Origin: Pyropia yezoensis
Lineage: Eukaryota; Rhodophyta; Bangiophyceae; Bangiales; Bangiaceae
NCBI GenBank assembly: GCA_009829735.1
Contig: CM020618.1
Coordinates: 21,995,346 to 22,059,345 of the forward strand
DNA: 64,000 nt
Reading direction: 5' to 3'
The translations under genes and the position numbers were made by a program. This document shows, in pieces, positions 1-11,429 of this stretch; within the stretch, counting starts at the first letter, position 1; each line of letters begins with the position of its first letter. Below the pieces are notes generated by a model. It was not told the origin of the DNA. It searched no databases and saw nothing but the letters and a program-made list of their open reading frames with translations.

Positions 1-1302
1 CCGTAGATCCCCTTCGCCGAGGAGCTTCCCCAGCTCGTAGTCGAGCTCTTGGATCCGGCATCCAAACATCTCCTCATCCTCCCAGAACTGGGCGGTGGCG
101 GTGCGAAGAGCCCGATAGTGGTCTTCGCACTTGTCCCCACTGAGGTAGCTGCTAAGCAGCTCCTTCAGTATACCACGGTAATCCATGGGCGTGGCCGCGA
201 CCCTCATTCCCGGCATCGGGGATGCCTGGCGGAGGATGCCTCGGACCCGTTCATCCACAAAGAACGGGAGGATCTCCAGTGCCAGCCCCTCGTTGGCAAG
301 TGCTTTGTCCGCGGCTGCCTTGAAGCTAGTCAAGAAGCCAACGACTGCCAACGGGCGTCCGTTAGGGCCCCCGAACAAAGGGACTCCCTTCATAAGGGTC
401 TGCATAGAGCGGATCGCTCGGTGCGAGGTCGTACGCATCGATTCCGATACGGTAGTGGATCGGTCCTCCAAACGATAACGTTCAGGAGTCAGTACCAACC
501 TGAAGACTCCGTTGACAATCTCCGTGTCCGCGTCCTGGATGTCCAGTCGCTTGGCCAATTGATGAGTAAACTCATCGGACTCCATCCGCTTCATTAAGCT
601 CGCAGTAACCTGCGCTGTCATCGCTTGCACCAGTGACGCTGGAACTTCCGGCGTCGGCGCCTCGGGTACCCGAGTTGCTTGGCTCCCTTCGTCGATGGGA
701 TACTGCGAGACGGTACCGCCTCTCCCCATCGCCGACTCTGTTCCGGCGTACGTATCCGCCGGATGATGTCCGCGGAGCCCGCTCTGGGTGCTCCGAGCGT
801 GGCGCTCCGTATGGCTACGTTCCAACTCAGCCGACGAGTCAGATCCATAACCCGCCGTGTCCGGGGGTTGTCCTGGAGTAGCAACACCGGGGTTGACCCT
901 GGTGGACTCCGAAAGTAGTCCGGCCGGTTCGAACCGTACCAGTGTGGGAGGAACCCGACGGGGTACCGTCGTATGGCGTGCTGACATCAGCACAGCCATT
1001 GCGTCCTCCGTACGCTCTTGACGGGCGTCGAGCCCGGTGAACCGGGCCTCGATGCGAGCCAATGATGCCATCAGGGAGTCCCCTGGTGAAGGTGGCGGCG
1101 GCGTGAGGTCGGCAGAGGACAGTTGCGGCGGTCCACCGCCCCCGGCCGTCCGTGCCGTACCAAACGTCGATCCGGCACCTGAGAGCGTCGGCGTCTCAAT
1201 GTTGTCGATCGGGTTACCGATCCCGGTTCCCGGGTTCAGCTCCGGGGTCGGCGTCGACGCCGATCCGTCATCTTGAACGTTCCCCGTCTCTTGGGTAGAC
1301 AT
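1..1302 (-). CDS. gag: Ty3/Gypsy gag of element A, cut by window edge
   Basis: Structural Gag of an LTR retrotransposon, read on the minus strand from the ATG at 1302 to the window start, about 434 codons. I read the frame through and found no stop. From the start codon to position 597 it is exactly as long (705 nt) as the matching part of element D gag, and the sequence is clearly the same family with scattered substitutions. Element D has an extra ATG three codons upstream. Here the matching triplet is ATT, so the ATG at 1302 is the likely shared start. The zinc knuckle would lie beyond the window edge. An open frame suggests a fairly recent copy, though more diverged than D. Confidence 0.85.
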   Translation of the reverse strand, partial: MSTQETGNVQDDGSASTPTPELNPGTGIGNPIDNIETPTLSGAGSTFGTARTAGGGGPPQLSSADLTPPPPSPGDSLMASLARIEARFTGLDARQERTEDAMAVLMSARHTTVPRRVPPTLVRFEPAGLLSESTRVNPGVATPGQPPDTAGYGSDSSAELERSHTERHARSTQSGLRGHHPADTYAGTESAMGRGGTVSQYPIDEGSQATRVPEAPTPEVPASLVQAMTAQVTASLMKRMESDEFTHQLAKRLDIQDADTEIVNGVFRLVLTPERYRLEDRSTTVSESMRTTSHRAIRSMQTLMKGVPLFGGPNGRPLAVVGFLTSFKAAADKALANEGLALEILPFFVDERVRGILRQASPMPGMRVAATPMDYRGILKELLSSYLSGDKCEDHYRALRTATAQFWEDEEMFGCRIQELDYELGKLLGEGDLR

Positions 1303-1527
1303 AGTCACAATCAGTCAACCGACGTAACAGTCACCACTAATAAGAGAGCGAGGGGGTAGTTGGGGGAGAGTAACCGTAGATCGCAGTCAAACGCAACCAC
1401 TCAAAACAATCAAACAGATCGCAGCACCACGAGTACAAGAAAAGGACTGGATCCCTATCCGTGTGCCAGGGCCGAAGACGGCGTCACCACAAGGATGACG
1501 GAAACCCGTCCCCTGCTGCTCCACCAA

Positions 1528-1888
1528 CGCAGCACAAAAGGTATCCGCTGCACGTCCACTCTCAGGGAACACTCACGAAGGGGGATCGGCACCAACGTCA
1601 CCGGGAGGCCAAGGTTACTGTCCTTGGAGCGCAAGCCAGGGACCAAGATGGGAGCCCAAATGGGAGGGTTTTGTTGTTCTACCTTGGCCGGCGGTGGATT
1701 CGCCGCCGGCCCCCTCGTGATAAACCCTCTGAGACACTACTAACTACCCTCCACCCCAATATGGAAGTCCCTTTGGTCATACGTAACTTATAGATACCGT
1801 GACTAGTACGGACTCCCAAATTGAAAGTTAGGGGCTAGAAGTAGCCCCCCTGATATAGGGTCACAATACGGTCAACCATATTACTACA
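1528..1888 (-). repeat. 5' LTR of element A (inverted)
   Basis: About 361 bp that align along their full length, in reverse complement, to the LTRs of element D at 16,446 and 33,514. Its outer end reads TGTAGTAATATGG on the minus strand and the inner end has decayed from TGCTACA to TGCTGCG. It keeps the internal segment that the 5' LTR of D has lost. The next bases toward gag (1510-1527) match the primer-binding region of D. The outer edge at 1888/1889 cuts straight into the pol frame of element B. Confidence 0.88.
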
Positions 1889-4019
1889 CTTCGCCAAGGT
1901 GGCGAAGCCGCTGAATGAGCTAGTAAGCTCGACGCTACCGGAGAGCCTGCCTCCCCCAAGTCGGGTGGAGCAGGAATCCTTTGAGACTCTTCGGGATCTA
2001 CTGCTGAAGCAACCTATCTTGGCTATTCCCAGGTTATGAGGCCACTACATCTTAGACGTAGATGCTAGCTGCGACCAACTTGGTTGTGTGTTGCTTCAGC
2101 AACAGCCGGACAAGGAGTACTTGCCGGTAGGATACTTCAGCAAGGGGCTGAACGCGGCTGAGAAGAACTATGGAGTCACCGAGTTGGAAGGACTCGCAGT
2201 GGTGTGGGCGGTGACGTCCCTTCGTCACTACATAGAGGGTGAGAAGTTCCTCATTCGCTGTGACCACCGCGCGTTGCAGTTCATCTTTGAGACGGATTGC
2301 ACGAACACTCGCCTCAACAGGTGGAGGGTGCGACTGGCACCCTTCAACTTTGATATTGAGTACCGACCTGGCAGGCAACATGCCCTAGCCGACGGCCTTT
2401 CTCGAGTACCTACCGAGGGGCTGGACAATAAATCAGTCGATGATGACATCCCCATCGTGGGGGTAGTTACGCGCTCGGGTCAGGCGTTGGACCCTGAGGC
2501 GCTAGGGAACAAGAAGTACTTGCCCCCGTCCCTGGACGAGGTGGTGGAGGCCCAGGCCGAGGACCCCTTCTGCAAATCGCAGAGAGATACGCTAGATACG
2601 GTGGCGGAGACGCGGTTCTTCATCGGAGACGATGGCCTCCTCTTGAGGAGGGGGGTAATTCAGGGGACCGAACAACTTGTCGTCCCCGCATCCCTCAAGG
2701 ACAGAATTCTTGAGAGGGAGCATAACGCTCCCACAGGTGGACACCTGGGGTCTAGTAAACTGTACCAGACCCGGAGGACCAGGTACTACTGGCCTTCCAT
2801 GGTGGTGTACATCTACAGTTGGGTGGCTGCCTGCACAAGTTGTGCGCAGAACCGTCTGATGGAACGGCGGCCTACTACGGCTATGTGACTGTTCCCGGCC
2901 AAGGAGCCCTTCGCCGCGTTGGCAATGGACAACCTTGGGCACCTGCCAGTGACCGAGGAGGGCAACCAGTACCTCCTGGTCATCTGCGATCGCTTCACGA
3001 AACTTACGCGAGCGATCCCTCTGGCAGAGATCACGGCCACGTCGGTCGTGTCAGCCTTCCTAGATCACTGGGTTGCCGCGTATGGCATCCCCGACAGTAT
3101 ACTGTCGGACAATGGACCGCAATTTGCGTCCGTACTGTTTCAGGGAGTGCTGGATATGTTGGGGGTTCAGGCAAACTATGCCACCCCCTACCACCCACAA
3201 ACTAATGGGCAGGTGGAGCGCTTCAACAAAACTATTGTTCGGCAGCTGCGCCACTATGTGAGTGAGCACGTGAAAACGTGGGACCAACACGTTTCTATTC
3301 TTACGACCGCCTACAATTCGCAGGTTCACTCATCTACCGGGGAAGTACCCCTCGCTTTTGTGACCCCCCGTCGCGTGCGGTCTATTGCCGTGCGGCGGCC
3401 GCTCCCAACTAGGGAGGCCGATGGCAGTACACCTACTCCCACTGAGAGTAAGGCGGAGTTTGCTGCTAGGCTCGAGAAACTCATTCCTAAAGTCAGGGCT
3501 GAGATGGACAAAGTGCAACAGCGCTACAAACGTACTTTTGAAAAGAAGGTGCGCAATGCCAAGCACGTCCCCGAGCAGGGTGACTGGGTGCTGGCACACT
3601 CACATACCCCAACTGGGGGTACGTTAGTGTTCCAAACGAAGGGGCCATACGAGGTCCTTCGTACAGATGGACGGTGGTTCACCATCGAAGGTGACGATGG
3701 GGTCCGCACAGTAAATGGACAGGACGTGGTAAAAGTTGCACCGACTCCTGCAGGCGACCCGGCTCGGGCGCGTGCGCTGAAAGCGAGGCGCCTTTTTTCG
3801 CTACCTGCGGCCGAACAGGGCCCGCAGGAGTACGTGTTCGATAAGTTCATCGACCACGGGTGGGATGAGGACACTAACCGCCTCATGTTGAGGGTGCGTT
3901 GGTTCGGCTATAAGGCCAAGGATGATACGTGGGAATACGTTGAGGACCTTCCCGCTGAGAAGGTCCGGGCATACTGCGCCCGGAATGACATAGACCCTAA
4001 CAGCCCTCCCTCAACGTGA
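1889..4019 (+). pseudogene. pol: Decayed pol of element B (RNase H, integrase, chromodomain)
   Basis: One reading frame runs from 1890 to the stop at 4017-4019, broken only by TGA at 2037-2039 and 2886-2888. It opens with the end of the RT connection, then RNase H (LDVDAS, then TELEGLAVVWA and CDHRAL), the integrase H2C2 finger (H-x7-H, C-x2-C near 2730-2850), the integrase core (SDNGPQFAS, YHPQTNGQVERFN) and a C-terminal chromodomain (VFDKFIDHGWDED, then DTWEYVEDLP). The first TGA stands where D has Arg and could be CGA to TGA. The upstream protease and RT are absent because element A is inserted at 1888/1889. Chromovirus-type Ty3/Gypsy, a different family from D. Confidence 0.9.
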
Positions 4020-4130
4020 GGGGAGGCCGAGTAACAGTGCCAAGGGAGTGCTTCAAGTCGAAGTGGTACGCAGAGTGGCATTTAACTACAGCCCTACCCC
4101 TCTCACTCTCACAACCAAGGCAGCTGCCAA

Positions 4131-5839
4131 CTAGGCACGCATGCTAGACTCTCCAACCCCACGGCCCTCGCCCTCACGTGGAGGCGAGCGGCGAGACCCA
4201 CGCCGATAACGTTCCCCACCAGTCGGCGGGGGCGGTGCCTCCAAGTCGGAACCGTCGCGCCCCTCTCGGTCGCGAAAGTGGCGACGACTGCGGCTACTCT
4301 TCTGCTTGGTCTTGCGCGCAAGTTTGCAACGCAGACGCCGGACCGACTCCGTCTCCGACGGGGTAGAGGACTCCGAGACGGAATAAGACAACTCGTCTTC
4401 CGACACGGAGGGAGATCGCCGCGAGTAACGGCGACGACGGCGAGGAGGCGAGTATGCCCGGCTTGCCCGACGCTCGCCGCGCCCAAGTGGGGCTGGCTGG
4501 GGCACAATGGACCCAATACGAGCCAACTCGGTCGTCATGAACCCCGCTACCGACTCGCAACTCGCGGTCGCCACAACAGTACGAACGCGCTCCTCAAGAT
4601 GAGGAGCCTCGGAAACTTCAAGGGTTGCAGCCGACGCGGCCAACCAAGAAATGGTGCGCACCAACGTGGTGAGCATCATCTCGAAGGTCAAGGGCGTGGC
4701 CGGCAGTACCAACTTGAGATAGACCGTGAGGAGGGTGGCCCCCAAGTTGGGGGACACCGGGGTGGACGACTCAACGGCAACGCTTATCGGAATGTCCCCG
4801 TGCGGCTGGTGAGGGACAGGAGGAAGCGGAGGGGCTAGCCGAGTAGGCGGAGCCCGAGAGTAACTGCGACCCCTACTCGAGGCCCTCGCAGTGGGTTGAG
4901 TCATCGTAGGAGGGCACGGCCGCCAAGATTGCCTTGTCCGGGGGAGGCGCAGTGTGGCGTTTCACCCCCGGCGCGTACGAGTAGTTCCCGATGCCCAGCC
5001 TCTGTTGGAGTACCACACGGCCGTCGTGAAGTTCACGACCGACCCAGACGAGCTGGCGAAGTGCGCCATCGTCTTTGGGCCCGCGGGAGGATCAGCCCAA
5101 CTTGTGCTCGATGCTCTCCCACTCGATGAGCTTGTGGAGGCGCAGCATCTTCTCAAGTAGAGTGAGCTGTCCTGAGGAGCACCCCTCAGCAACTAGCTGA
5201 GTGATGAGCTGCTCCAAACCTTGGATAAGCCGAGGGGATACGATGCCAGAGCATCCCCCGCCGCTTGACACAAGACACCCAGGTCGACATGACCTCGAGG
5301 AGCCGCTGGGTTTCCAACATGGCGAACACCACGTGGTCCAGGCTAGCCGCCAAGATGGCGGAGCCGAAGTGGTCGAGCAACCGTGGTAGTAACGCCGGAA
5401 ACCCGTAGGGGTCCTCGACTTGAGGCCACCACTCGAGCTTCTTCGGGTAGTACTGCTCCTTGCTAGCAGGGTACTGCAGGAAGGCAAACTGGTCCGTCGT
5501 GAAGTCGGGAGGAAACCCGACCCTACGGGGGAACTTCTCCTGTAGGCGGTCCCATACCCAACTCATCGCTGTGCCAAGTCGGCCACAGCGGAGAACCCTC
5601 AACCCCACCTCATACAGGGGCCAAGCGGGGTAAAACCGCCGCCCCAAGGCCTCCCGTGGAGCAACGCGGCCCGTCTCCGGGGGAGATCCCGCCGCCAACC
5701 CAAAGCCGGGTGATGCTGGCATCCCATCCCCCGGAGCGACCGCGGAGCCCCCGCCGGAAGTCCCGGCGGGCGCTGCATCGTAAGACGTGTCCTCCATACG
5801 TTCGTCCAAGGAGTCAGTCTCCACCCCCGGGGTCACCAT
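4131..5839 (-). pseudogene. Decayed antisense accessory gene of element B
   Basis: Minus-strand coding remnant lying 3' of, and convergent with, the pol of element B. The first open segment can start at ATG 5839 (an in-frame ATG also exists at 6103) and runs to 5186. The frame then continues in 5487-5092 and again in 4904-4131, so at least two frameshifts are needed. The last segment ends in a Ser/Arg-rich tail. No known domain is recognised. By eye it shares a block with the antisense gene of element D: FGS followed by LA and LE, then LEKMLRLHKLIEW against FEALLAVHDAVNW. The order of the blocks is the same in both. Function unknown. Confidence 0.6.
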
Positions 5840-6103
5840 GGCTCTCCCAAAGTTAGGGAGAGACGACCTGGTTGCAGTTGCACGAGACCCACCTCGAGTT
5901 GAGGGGGGCTCGGATCGCGGGTAGATGGGTGGCCTCCCCAGCGTGGGGCGGCCCAGCGTGAGGTGCAGAGGATGTGTTGGGTGGTGAGGTGAATACCGAT
6001 AAGAGCAAGCTGCGAAGTGGGCAAGCTTGAGGAGAGGGGCGGTCAACGTGACCGCCTCCACATCCACGTGACGTACCGAGGGGGACAGCAAGTCGCGCCC
6101 CAA

Positions 6104-6863
6104 ACGCCGCGATGTGCGTTTCTACGCCCCCTCGCAGGGCCGACCGGGTCCGTCGGAACTGAGGAGAGGGGAGTGTGGCAGTATTGACCTCCAGGTAGGG
6201 GGGCAACACGTGCCATGCAAGGTGCGGCAGGCCGCTAGCCTGACCCGTTCCTCCCCCTGCATTCGGGTCCATATTCCTTCAGTTGGGGATAGTTAGCTTA
6301 GTAGTGAATCCAACTTGGATTCGAGGGTTTCCAGCACTTATCGTCTTGATTTTTCGTCTGGCCCGGTGGGCAGGTGCTAGGGTGGGAGATTCTGAGTGGC
6401 GAGATTCTGAGGGGACCCTGGGGGGATAAGAGGAGGGACAGCGGGGCTTGGCCTTGCTTCCCCGTCCTGACCAAGAAACTGTTGGACCACACACCATCTT
6501 CTTGTTTGTCAGTGGGGGGATTGCCCCACAACAGGGACAGAGCGTGTGCGAATTGCACTTCTTCCAGTTCCCCCGACACGGGAGGCAGCCCTTGCGCACC
6601 GCCCCAACTTGAGTGTCGCGTGTGTGAATGGTTTTTGCCACATGATGGGCGAAGCGACGCACAAGGACTAAATGGCGCAAGGCGAATTAGCGGCCCCCAC
6701 TCGGAGTCGCGGCTATCCTCTGGCTCCGTCTATTCGGCGTACTTCTCCTCTTTCTCCTATCCCGTTTCAGCCGCACGGGGATATCCAGATAGGTGCTTCG
6801 GTAGAGTCACCCACGCATGAGTCCCCCAGCTAGGGGGCCACACTACTGACGGTATACCCCCCT
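6104..6863. other. Non-coding tract, probable leader or LTR remnant of element B
   Basis: No supported gene. By analogy with element D this should hold the upstream leader of the antisense gene and the 3' LTR of element B, but I could not fix LTR borders. A short inverted repeat GAATCC-aactt-GGATTC lies near 6305-6321, and a direct repeat of the core GAGATTCTGAG occurs twice near 6387-6415. Confidence 0.35.
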
Positions 6864-7060
6864 TTGGTGTCGCCGTCGGCGCTTGTGACGTCGTGGATGA
6901 TGATCACCATGTTGGTACGCACTATTTCGCGGTTGGCCACGTCGGCCGCCACCCTGCAAGCGTCGGAGACTTCTCCGCTTGAGAAGCGCGCTCGTGCTGT
7001 CTTGACGTCCGCAAGTTGCAAGTCGGTAGCGGAGTTTATTGTAGCCTCCCGTGCCCTGAC
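6864..7060 (+). pseudogene. Inverted fragment of an element B-like antisense gene
   Basis: The plus strand here matches, base by base at roughly four in five positions, the reverse complement of about 4510-4690 inside the antisense gene of element B. The translated block reads LVRTIS-LA-SAATL in both. It is therefore a piece of a related element lying in the opposite orientation to B. It is too short to be functional. Confidence 0.6.
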
Positions 7061-7624
7061 TTGGCGCCGACCCAGGATGGCGACGAGGGGACACCAGGTT
7101 CCGGGACACACCGGCCGTGTGGGGATGGTTGGCAGCCGTGCCCCGTGCCCAGCACTGGGATGCCGTGGACTACGCTACCCACACGCGAGAGAAGGACTTC
7201 TGATGGGTTTTTCATACTTGTGAGGGACTTGATTTGAGAGAATCGAGTGTGCGATTAGTGAGGGAGAATAGAATTAGTAGTGATAGTGGCCCCCGACCTG
7301 ACAAGATTAGACTCGGGTCGGGGCCACTCAGGGCTAGGGGGGGGCTACCAGGCCAAATTGCCGAGGCTCCCCAAGATGCACGTTGAGAGGGACAGCGAGG
7401 CGCTTGTGGCCCGCGCCCTCAGGGAAAAAGACAACTGCGCGTTTGCTTTCCACTTCCCCGTGTGCACCACCTTGCGTATCTGTCGGCCCCGCCGACAGGC
7501 ACGTGAGGCAACAGGCATACCACTCTCGTAGCTCCCCTTTCTGTGTTACTTGCCCCCTTACCCCGAGGGATGCTGACACGTGTCTGAGTGCGTCGAATTT
7601 ATACCACATACTTAGTGGAGCATT
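7061..7624. other. Retroelement-derived non-coding tract
   Basis: No supported gene. A motif of about 45 bases near 7056-7100 recurs near 11,542-11,590. A strong GC-rich inverted repeat sits at 7285-7328: arms GTGGCCCCCGACC and GGTCGGGGCCAC with one bulge. Confidence 0.35.
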
Positions 7625-9640
7625 AAGAGCAGACAGCAGCCTTCGAGGAGCTCAAGAAGCGCCTGACCACGACTCCAGGCTTGGTGTTACTCAAGCGGGA
7701 CCGCCAAATCGTCCTAGAGACCGACGCCTGAGGCGTCGAAGCCGAGTGCTCTCTGCGCCAGCAGCAACCCGATGGACACTTCCTTCCGGGTGGCTACTAC
7801 AGCCGCGTCCTGACTCCAGAGGAGAAGAGCTACTCTACCACGGAACGCGAGTGCTTGGCTGTCGTCTGGGCCTGCTTCTTGTGCCCATAGCTGGAAGGAC
7901 AAGAGCTTCTCATCCGGACTGACCACGCCAGACTGAGGCGGTTGCTATGCATGGACAGCAGCCAAGGACGAGTCGCCCAGTGGCGCCTACGCCTCTTGGA
8001 GTTCAAGTACAAGGTGTGCACCAGAGCAGGGACGGAGCATCACGGCTCCGACACAACGTCCCGGTTGGGAACTCCGGCTGCCGACACGGGCCCTACCCCG
8101 GAGAAAATACCCTGCTTCATCCTTTCGAATGTTGGATGCGGCTGGCATGCTCCCATATACAACACGCCTAAAGTAAAACGTCCGGTAACCATTCACCGGA
8201 TGCTTTTGGCGCAGCTCAAGGACCCTCACTGCTTAGTGCTCCGCCACCAGATGGACTTGGACCGGAACAGTCGCTTCTCCGAGTCAACGGATGGAATCCT
8301 GATACGGATACCACGATTTGACGGAGCGACTCAATTCTACTTGCCCCAGGACCTACGAGCGGACATTGCTCGCCTGGACCACTAGTCTCCCCAGGCTGGA
8401 CACCCGGGCATTGACTGACAAATGCCTCGATGCGGCGACACAACTACTGGGAAGCCATGGCGAGTGACGTCCATAAGCATCTACATGCATGTGTCTCTTG
8501 TTCTCGGAGCCGGTTGACCGAGAGGGGAGATACTTCCAAGCTACGCCTGTTTCCTGCAGCGGAACCCATTGCAAGCTTGAGTATGGTCATCCAGGGGCCT
8601 ATACCGCAGACATCCAGTGGCAACCTTTACCTGATCATTATCTGTGACCAGTTCTCGAAGTTCACCCGAGCAATCCCGCTGAAAACCATCACGGCCCTAG
8701 ATGTCACGTCGGCCTTCTGTGAGTACCGGTTAGCTTCCCATGGCCCTTCAGACTCCTTCCTTACCGATAAAGGTCCCCAGTTTGCATCTGTGTTTATTTA
8801 AGGAGTCTGTGACCAAATGGGTGTTTAGATCTTGTTCACCACTACGTACCACCCGCAAACGAATGGTCACGTGGAATGATTCAACCGGACCCTGGTAGAC
8901 ATGCTCTGGCAATAAATTGAGGAGCATCAATAGGAATGGGACGAACTCCAGGCTGTCCTTACTCTGGTTTAGAATGCTCGGGTTCACCGGAAGACCGGGG
9001 TAGCTCCGCTAGACTTCGTCACTCCGAGGCGGTTGACCAACTTCTCTCTGGAACGAACTCCGGACGGTAATCAGCGTGCCCTGAAGCTGGGTCCCCAGGC
9101 CAAGGATAAGTTCCTGGAACAGCTGAGGCTCCTCCTCCTACGAGTCAAAGAGACAATCGCCAAGACCCAAGAGCGGTACAAGCGGGATTTTGACAAGGGT
9201 GTACGGGAAAAGAACAAGAAACTGGGTGATGGCATCTGGGTTTGTGTGGACGACCACAGCACGACCAAGGGTAAGCTGAACTCCAAGACATGTTGGACCC
9301 TACAAAATCCTCAGAACGGACAGCTGGAAGTTCCTTCTAGACGTGCATGGTTGTTTCCCATACCGGGTGAGTAGCGACCAAGTCACTCGAGCTCCACCGC
9401 CAAGCAACATGGACCTGACCAGGCGCAAGCGCGCCGAAGTACCCTGGTCATCCCGACAAGAATGCCGAGAATACGTCTCCGTCAAGTTTGTGGACCATGC
9501 CTGTATGGAGGGACGCCTGTACCTACGCGTGCGCTCGTTCGGCTTCAACCCGGCTGATGATACCTGGGCGCCATCCAAGGGAGAACCCGGCGCCCTCGAT
9601 GTCTACCGGAAGCCGGCCCAGCTGATCCTCCATCATTCCC
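7625..9640 (+). pseudogene. pol: Heavily decayed pol of element C (RNase H, integrase, chromodomain)
   Basis: Remains of a Ty3/Gypsy pol in several frames. RNase H is seen near 7640-8060 (AFEELKKRL, YSTTERECLAVVWA, then RTDHARLRRLL), the integrase core near 8550-8990 (CDQFSKFTRAIPL, DKGPQFASVF, TYHPQTNGHVE) and a chromodomain near 9470-9600 (YVSVKFVDHACMEGR, FNPADDTWAP). There are at least eight in-frame stops plus frameshifts. It is clearly distinct from both B and D, so it is a third family. Protease and most of RT are missing upstream. Confidence 0.85.
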
Positions 9641-9999
9641 ACGTCATTCCGGTCACACGAGGTGTCACCTTGAGTCAGATACCAGTCGGGCACCCGGAAG
9701 CGGGAAAGGCGCTGCGTCGGAACCGGAATCCCAAACCAACCAGACGGCGCCATGCCCGGACGGCTATCACAGACACCGGAGGCTGGAGCGCCAAGCCCAA
9801 GTGTAGGCACGGAGCCACCACCAACTGTGCACGTCGCACGACGAGGAGGACCAGAGGTGGAGGCCGACCGGATCGTGCTACCGGGGGCCACTGCAAGAAC
9901 AGAAGCCGGCAAGCGTGGTGCCGGCGGAGCTTGGGGCACCGTTGCCGGCTGAGCTTAAAGAACCGTTGCCATGGGAGCCCGTGGCACAGGCGCCGGCGA

Positions 10000-11229
10000 C
10001 TACGGAACCACCGGTGCAACAGGAGCTACCGATCGAGCATGACAACCCGCAGAAGCCCGACCTTCTGGTGCAGACCCCCCCGTCTCTTGTTCCGGCGGAC
10101 CGGATGGCCACAGATCCATGGCAGCCGGCGCCGAAAGGCCTTCCTGCTGCGGCCACGCCGGCACAAGATTCGCCAGCTGAGTTTTAGCGGGAGATGCCAG
10201 GTAGACCACCTGCTCACAACCCGAGCCATCCCGACGCGCGCTATTCTGCTCCGCGATCATGTTCCGGAACGTCCGGTCATGTACCGGGAGTTGACGCAAG
10301 AAGTCGATATTCGCCTGGAAAAGCTCTTCGTACTCTGCATCCTGGCTGCACGAGAGGTCGAATGTCTGCTTCTCGACGATCAGGACCATCATCAAGTCCG
10401 ACAGTAGCCAGAGCCAGTTCGACACCAAGACCTCGTGCAGCCAGTAATTGGCCGCGAGGACCGTCATCACGGAGGTGTACATCGTGTACGGGATCGAGTA
10501 GAAGAAGCCTTTGATCAACGCCTGCGTGAGGGCGTCCAAGAGGGACCAGGTGAAAGGGATGCTGGATGGCGCAAATCCGACCGGGATCTCGTCCTTGTGC
10601 TGCTGCCGGGATAACCTTGGGGTGGTACGCTGCCCGGTTGGCCTTGCTCAGCTTCCAGAACTCCTTGTGGTTGCAGATCACGATGTAGTCACGCTGGCGC
10701 CCCCGACGCTCACCTTGCTCCCACGTCGGCGACAACATGAAGTACTTCCGGGTCAGGAAAGGAGGCTCCAGAGCGACCATCTGCGGACGAGGGTCGCAGG
10801 ACAAGGTTCACGGTCCCCTAGAACCTCGTACCAAGCCTTGAGCGCCCGGCGGACGTCACCTTCCCGCTCCGGCCATCGGAGTACGCACGCGAGCACTCGG
10901 CCCTCGGTCCGGGGGAGATCCAGAACCAGCGCGAAGGGTAGGTTCTCAAGGCGGGCAACCGAAGTCGAACCGAAACAGGTCTTGGAGCGGTCTTGAGCCA
11001 GGCGCATCTGGTCGGCGGTGATGAGGCGCATCGTGTCCATCTCCGTCAACACCCTGCGCTGGGGGTCCTCGCGCCAGATGGCCAGGCAGTCCTCATGGCA
11101 CCGGACCACGCTAATCTTCCCGACCACCGTGGTGTTACGCCGGCCCGCCAGGGGGTCTTGACCAAGGAGCATCTCCAGGAGACCCACCGGGGGGGCTTCG
11201 ACCGGGCGCGACGCTGAAGCCTCGGGCAC
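10000..11229 (-). pseudogene. Decayed antisense accessory gene of element C
   Basis: Minus-strand coding remnant 3' of and convergent with the pol of element C. Segments 11,229 to about 10,800 and 10,539-10,000 share one frame, while 10,804 to about 10,620 is in another, so a pair of compensating indels is likely. The middle part is rich in aromatic and hydrophobic residues (FFYSIPYTMYTSVM, ANYWLHEVLVSNW) and the C-terminal part is Pro/Ala-rich. No family is recognised. Position and orientation match the antisense genes of B and D. Sequence similarity to them is weak and by eye only. Confidence 0.55.
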
Positions 11230-11429
11230 TTGTTCCGCATCCTCCGCCGTGACGACCGGCGTCTGCGCCGATACTCAGGGAACCGGAGGCAGGCGCAAGG
11301 AACTACCGCCCGATTTCTCCTTCCCAGGACCCGTCACCGGAGCCCCGAGCCCAACCTGGATCTCGAAGCTGGACATGCCGTCCAGAGCCAAGAAAGGCAT
11401 GGGGTAAACGACCACAGCTCAAGGTGAAA

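Noticed and set aside
49-597. 182-residue plus-strand open frame
   Set aside because: It is the antisense shadow of the element A gag; the same shadow occurs opposite both gag copies of element D.
9343-10407. 354-residue plus-strand frame
   Set aside because: Only its first part is the element C chromodomain; the rest is Arg-rich shadow sequence opposite the antisense gene.
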